Below are positions 6,847 to 9,306 of a DNA stretch of 9,306 bases, in pieces. The notes beneath the pieces were generated by a model, which did no database searches, was not told the DNA's origin, and saw only the letters and a list, made by a program, of their open reading frames with translations. Numbering within the stretch: the stretch's first letter is position 1; each line of letters begins with the position of its first letter. The DNA lies in the NCBI GenBank assembly GCA_023249165.1, contig JAHFDE010000019.1, forward strand, positions 1-9,306, in the 5' to 3' direction. A program made the position numbers and the translations under genes. Source of the DNA: Candidatus Methylomirabilota bacterium (GTDB taxonomy: Bacteria; Methylomirabilota; Methylomirabilia; Methylomirabilales; CSP1-5).

Positions 6847-7494
6847 ATGACCACACGCCCCTACAAGAGAAGGCGGATTCTGATCGAGAGTTATCAGTAT
6901 CGGCTCTTGTTCATCAATCTCCTCTATTTCTGCATTATCCTTCTGATATTTGCGGCTGCCCTCTTTCTCCCCCTGATTCTTAAGCTGAGGAGCGGCAGCG
7001 CCTCCGTCATCGAACAGGGAGAACTGGCCGGTCAATTCCTCGCGCTCCATGCGCGGGTCTGGCCCGCCATGTTGGTTGTCTTTGTGCTGCTCGCCCTCCA
7101 CTCGACCTTTGTCTCGCATCGCATTGCAGGTCCCCTCTACCGTTTCCGGAAGGTCTTTGGGGCGGTCGCCAGAGGGGATCTGTCCGTGCGGGCAAACCTT
7201 CGAAAGGGTGACTATCTCGGAAAAGAGTCGGAGAGCCTGAACGAGATGATCGCAAGCCTTCGGGCGAAGATCGAATCCATGCAGAGTCACCGTGCCGAGA
7301 CGCAGACGGTGTTGACCGCGCTCAAGCAATCCATCGAGCGGGGATCCATCGAAGATGTGCAGCGACAGCTCGAGGACCTTCATGTCCAGATGGAGGAACT
7401 CGAGGTGTCAATTCGCCAATTCCGAACGCATCCAGAAGCCAAGGACGAGGAGGCGGGCCTCACCGCGCAGCGGCCAGAAGCGGCAAACCCATAA
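6847..7494 (+). CDS. Two-TM HAMP-domain protein without output domain, copy 1
   Basis: The product is 215 residues. A basic N-terminus (YKRRR) precedes TM1 (about 21-46). A short periplasmic segment of about 25 residues follows, then TM2 (about 71-89) and a HAMP domain (about 90-143), recognisable by the proline in IAGPLYRF, the GDLSVRANL segment and the ESESLNEMIASL helix. After HAMP there is only a predicted coiled coil (about 140-192) and a polar tail. No histidine kinase, methyl-accepting, GGDEF or EAL domain is present. The periplasmic loop is too small for a standard sensor domain, so a partner, perhaps the adjacent lipoprotein or pilin, may supply input. The start is fixed by GAAGGAG 9 nt upstream and by the zero-gap junction with the lipoprotein gene, which suggests translational coupling. 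Function unknown. Confidence 0.88.
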   Translation: MTTRPYKRRRILIESYQYRLLFINLLYFCIILLIFAAALFLPLILKLRSGSASVIEQGELAGQFLALHARVWPAMLVVFVLLALHSTFVSHRIAGPLYRFRKVFGAVARGDLSVRANLRKGDYLGKESESLNEMIASLRAKIESMQSHRAETQTVLTALKQSIERGSIEDVQRQLEDLHVQMEELEVSIRQFRTHPEAKDEEAGLTAQRPEAANP

Positions 7495-7507
7495 GGATAT
7501 GGCCGAT

Positions 7508-8029
7508 ATGATACAGGCAGGTGCACCTCCACCGCCGGGGATTCATTGGATGATCCTGCCCCGTTTCTGGGGGCGAAACGAGCGCTCCCTTGGCCTGACG
7601 ATCATCGAACTACTGATCGTCACGATGATCATGGCGACCCTCGCCAGCCTTGGAGTCCCTCTCTACGCCAATACCCTCAACAACGCGAGAATCACGAAGG
7701 CCGTCGCAGACATTCGAGTATTAGAGAAGGAGATCCTGGTCTTTCAGCTGTTCAACGGAACGTTTCCGACCAACCTCAACCAGATAGGACGCGGAACCTT
7801 GCTGGATCCCTACGGCAATCCGTACCAGTATTTGGACATCGCCACCGCAGGCAAGGGAAAGGGGGATTTTCGGAAGGACAAGAACCTGGTTCCCATCAAT
7901 TCAGACTTCGACCTATACAGCATGGGTCAAGACGGTCAAAGTGCGCCCCCCCTCACAGCCAAGCAAAGCTGGGATGACATCGTCCGCGCTAGCAATGGCG
8001 GATACGTAGGCATCGCCTCCGAGTACTGA
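7508..8029 (+). CDS. Prepilin-like protein (GspG / type IV pilin family)
   Basis: About 173 residues from ATG 7508. The class III signal is clear: basic RNERSLG, then cleavage before LTIIELLIV, with Glu at +5 of the mature protein and a long hydrophobic helix after it. The globular part carries GspG-type landmarks: LDPYGNPYQYL, then DLYSMGQDG and a C-terminal SWDDIVRASNG, whose acidic residues fall where GspG proteins bind calcium. The mature length of about 144 residues fits GspG. It is therefore a pseudopilin or minor/major pilin processed by a PilD-type peptidase and assembled at the inner membrane. Start options are ATG 7499 (AAGGAT touches it), 7508 (AGGA 10 nt upstream, preferred) and 7550 (15-residue leader, the most typical length). 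It begins a few bases after the HAMP gene and belongs to the same operon. No assembly ATPase or peptidase gene is in the window. Confidence 0.88.
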   Translation: MIQAGAPPPPGIHWMILPRFWGRNERSLGLTIIELLIVTMIMATLASLGVPLYANTLNNARITKAVADIRVLEKEILVFQLFNGTFPTNLNQIGRGTLLDPYGNPYQYLDIATAGKGKGDFRKDKNLVPINSDFDLYSMGQDGQSAPPLTAKQSWDDIVRASNGGYVGIASEY

Positions 8030-8059
8030 CTCCATCACGACCCCTCGCTGGCACGATTC

Positions 8060-8075
8060 GGAAGAGCACTCTTCC
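8060..8075 (+). terminator. Short perfect hairpin after the pilin gene
   Basis: GGAAGAGCACTCTTCC is a perfect inverted repeat, with a 6-bp stem and a GCAC loop, 31 nt after the pilin stop codon. It is followed by CTCCCCT rather than a T-run, so it would be a weak intrinsic terminator at best. It may instead be an mRNA-end stabilising hairpin or a protein site. Confidence 0.35.
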
Positions 8076-8163
8076 CTCCCCTACACGGCCTACCTATGCG
8101 TCGGGGCCTGATCTATTTCCCGTTGCAGTTTTGACACACTCCCCGCTCGCGGAAGAGACTCCG

Positions 8164-8202
8164 CAAAGGCAGGTCCTTGGCCCGGGATTTGCACCGCCTT
8201 TG
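8164..8202. repeat. Inverted repeat in second cassette leader
   Basis: CAAAGGC (8164-8170) and GCCTTTG (8196-8202) pair perfectly. Adjacent GGT (8172-8174) and ACC (8193-8195) extend the stem past a bulged A. The right arm is followed by GAAAAAAG. It overlaps the leader block conserved with the first cassette, but copy 1 lacks these exact arms, so it is either specific to this copy or chance. Confidence 0.3.
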
Positions 8203-8220
8203 GAAAAAAGACTTTACTGA
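8177..8220 (+). promoter_or_regulatory. Leader block conserved upstream of both cassette copies (copy 2)
   Basis: This is the counterpart of 6358-6401, found at an offset of 1819 nt that also superimposes the two TTGACA hexamers. In copy 2 the block ends 127 nt before the ATG, against 73 nt in copy 1, so a 54-nt insertion or deletion lies between block and gene. No good -10 box accompanies the TTGACA here, so how this copy is transcribed is unclear. Confidence 0.4.
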
Positions 8221-8347
8221 GTGACATTACTCCAGCGGATACCCCTTGACCCGGGGCGGGGGAAACGACCCCAGGAATCTTCTCTTTGAGCACTGGTCGC
8301 GAAACACAGGAATTGCGCTATCCATCACAAACGCGAGATCGAAGGAG

Positions 8348-8719
8348 ATGACCCCAAGAAGGATTCTCATTGCATTCGCCCTCCTGGCCACCCTTTCTGG
8401 CTGCCAATCCGAGAAGGATAGCACGGTCCCCGCGCATCTCCTCGGCGTGTGGACGACTCCTCACCACAAATACGTCGATCGTTACTTCGAGATCAGGAAT
8501 GACGCCATAATCTTTGGACACGGGGGAGAGAATTTCGAATTGCATGCGCTCGCGGACGTTGATCAAACTCGAGAAGAGGGATCCATCCTGTACACCATCA
8601 CCCACCTGAACCACGACGGCCAGCGATTGACCTTTGCTTTCTATTACGATCCTGCCAATGGCGGGGTGATCCGATTCAAGAACCAGAAGGAAATCGTCTG
8701 GACGAAGGAGGCGCGTTAG
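8348..8719 (+). CDS. Small outer-envelope lipoprotein, cassette copy 2
   Basis: The 123-residue paralogue of the lipoprotein at 6475-6846, aligned without gaps at 83/123 identical residues by hand count (about 67%). The signal peptide is intact with lipobox LSGC, Cys19 and Gln at +2. The most conserved parts are HLLGVWTT, EIRND-IIFG, FELHAL, YTITHLNH and the 14-residue C-terminus ending WTKE. The least conserved are the N-terminal linker after the lipid and the loop at about 85-95. A longer frame from TTG 8246 exists, but its extra residues look like translated non-coding sequence and would bury the lipoprotein signal. ATG 8348 is directly preceded by GAAGGAG, unusually close for a Shine-Dalgarno. 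The stop again touches the next start (TAG|ATG). Confidence 0.85.
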   Translation: MTPRRILIAFALLATLSGCQSEKDSTVPAHLLGVWTTPHHKYVDRYFEIRNDAIIFGHGGENFELHALADVDQTREEGSILYTITHLNHDGQRLTFAFYYDPANGGVIRFKNQKEIVWTKEAR

Positions 8720-9306
8720 ATGGGCGCTCAGACCTACAAGAGGAGACGCATCCTTCTCGAGAGTCTTCAATACCGGCTCCTGGTGATCCATCTCATCTAT
8801 TTCGTAACGATTCTCCTGATCTTTGCGGGCGCCCTCTTTCTCCCATTGATTCTCCAGCTCCAAAGCGGCAGCCTCTCAGTCCTCGAACAAGGGGAAGTGG
8901 CCGGTCAATTCCTCGCTCTCCATGCGCGGGTCTGGCCAGCCATGCTCGTCGTGCTTGTCTTGCTTGCCCTGCACTCGGTCTTGGTCTCGCATCGCATAGC
9001 TGGTCCCCTCTACCGTTTTCGGAGCATCTTCAAGGCGATCACCGAAGGAGACCTCTCCATACGGGCGAATCTTCGAAAGACTGACTATCTCGGAAAAGAG
9101 TCGGATAGCCTCAACGAGATGATCGTGAGCCTGAGGACCAAGCTCGCTGGTATTCAGAAACACTCCGAGGAAGTGGAGGCAGCAATACTGGGACTCAAGG
9201 AATCCGTTGAACGCGGATCCCTGAAGGAAGTGCATCAGCACATCGTGGATCTCCAGGCGGGGACGAAGGGCCTAGAAACATCCATCAGGCATTTTCGACT
9301 TCATCC
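8720..9306 (+). CDS. Two-TM HAMP-domain protein, copy 2 (3'-truncated)
   Basis: ATG 8720 directly follows the lipoprotein stop, with GAAGGAG 9 nt upstream as in the first copy. The frame stays open for 195 codons to the window edge. It aligns without gaps to the HAMP protein at 6847-7494, with 131/195 residues identical by hand count. The two TM helices, the short periplasmic loop (EQGEVAGQFLALHAR) and the HAMP domain (IAGPLYRF, GDLSIRANLRK, ESDSLNEMI) are all kept. The region after HAMP is much more diverged. By analogy with copy 1, about 20 residues are missing beyond the edge and a prepilin-like gene may follow, but that cannot be seen here. Confidence 0.85.
   Translation, partial: MGAQTYKRRRILLESLQYRLLVIHLIYFVTILLIFAGALFLPLILQLQSGSLSVLEQGEVAGQFLALHARVWPAMLVVLVLLALHSVLVSHRIAGPLYRFRSIFKAITEGDLSIRANLRKTDYLGKESDSLNEMIVSLRTKLAGIQKHSEEVEAAILGLKESVERGSLKEVHQHIVDLQAGTKGLETSIRHFRLH

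Larger units (their letters stand above)
8030..8347. other. 318-nt intergenic region between pilin gene and second cassette
   Basis: No credible gene is present. It holds, in order, a terminator-like inverted repeat (8060-8075), a TTGACA at 8131-8136 that matches the position of the first cassette's -35 but has AGAGAC where the -10 should be, two potential hairpins (8149-8164 and 8164-8202), and the conserved leader block (8177-8220). From about 8221 to 8330 there is GC-rich sequence without counterpart in the first copy's leader, which is about 54 nt shorter here. Confidence 0.5.

Noticed and set aside
6427..7383. 318-codon minus-strand frame, with a similar one at 8318-9241
   Set aside because: The resemblance between the two minus-strand frames is only the mirror of the duplicated plus-strand lipoprotein and HAMP genes.
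8189..8218. Alternative promoter TTGCAC with TTTACT for the second cassette
   Set aside because: Only four of six -10 positions match with an 18-nt spacer, and the -10 is not conserved with copy 1; too weak to list.
7499..9306. Mobile element as the cause of the cassette duplication
   Set aside because: No transposase, terminal inverted repeats or target-site duplications are visible, and the copies are too diverged for a recent insertion.

Overview
The window is GC-rich (about 60% by eye) bacterial chromosome from a Gram-negative organism. It encodes two signal-peptidase-II lipoproteins, a prepilin-like protein and a receiver-PilZ protein. The gene mix would suit Methylomirabilota/Rokubacteria, Nitrospirota or a delta-proteobacterial lineage. 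No rRNA or phylogenetic marker is present, so this is a weak inference.

Layout. Bases 1-466 hold the 3' end of a response regulator fused to a PilZ (cyclic-di-GMP) domain. Just after it, on the same strand, is a small four-cysteine protein gene that is easily missed (about 498-716). It converges on a GAF-domain gene on the minus strand (737-1363). From 1560 to 6233 come four unrelated housekeeping or catabolic genes on the plus strand: a membrane-anchored M28 zinc peptidase, a DUF2784 membrane protein, an S9 prolyl-oligopeptidase-family serine peptidase, and a two-domain rhodanese sulfurtransferase. Apart from the M28/DUF2784 pair they are separated by 100-200 nt and need not be one operon.

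The most interesting part is 6300-9306. A near-consensus sigma70 promoter (TTGACA-17-TAAAAT), overlapped by a perfect 7-bp inverted repeat, precedes a tight operon: a lipoprotein, a two-TM HAMP protein with no output domain, and a GspG/type-IV-pilin-like prepilin. About 320 nt further on, the lipoprotein and HAMP genes occur again in the same order with the same zero-gap stop/start junction. The second HAMP gene runs off the window. The paralogues are about two-thirds identical by hand alignment, so the duplication is old and both copies look intact. Part of the leader upstream of each copy is also conserved at matching spacing.

The likely picture is a repeated envelope module: an outer-membrane lipoprotein, an inner-membrane HAMP coiled-coil protein and a pseudopilin. 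This is inferred from gene order and domain types; I know of no characterised system with exactly this composition.
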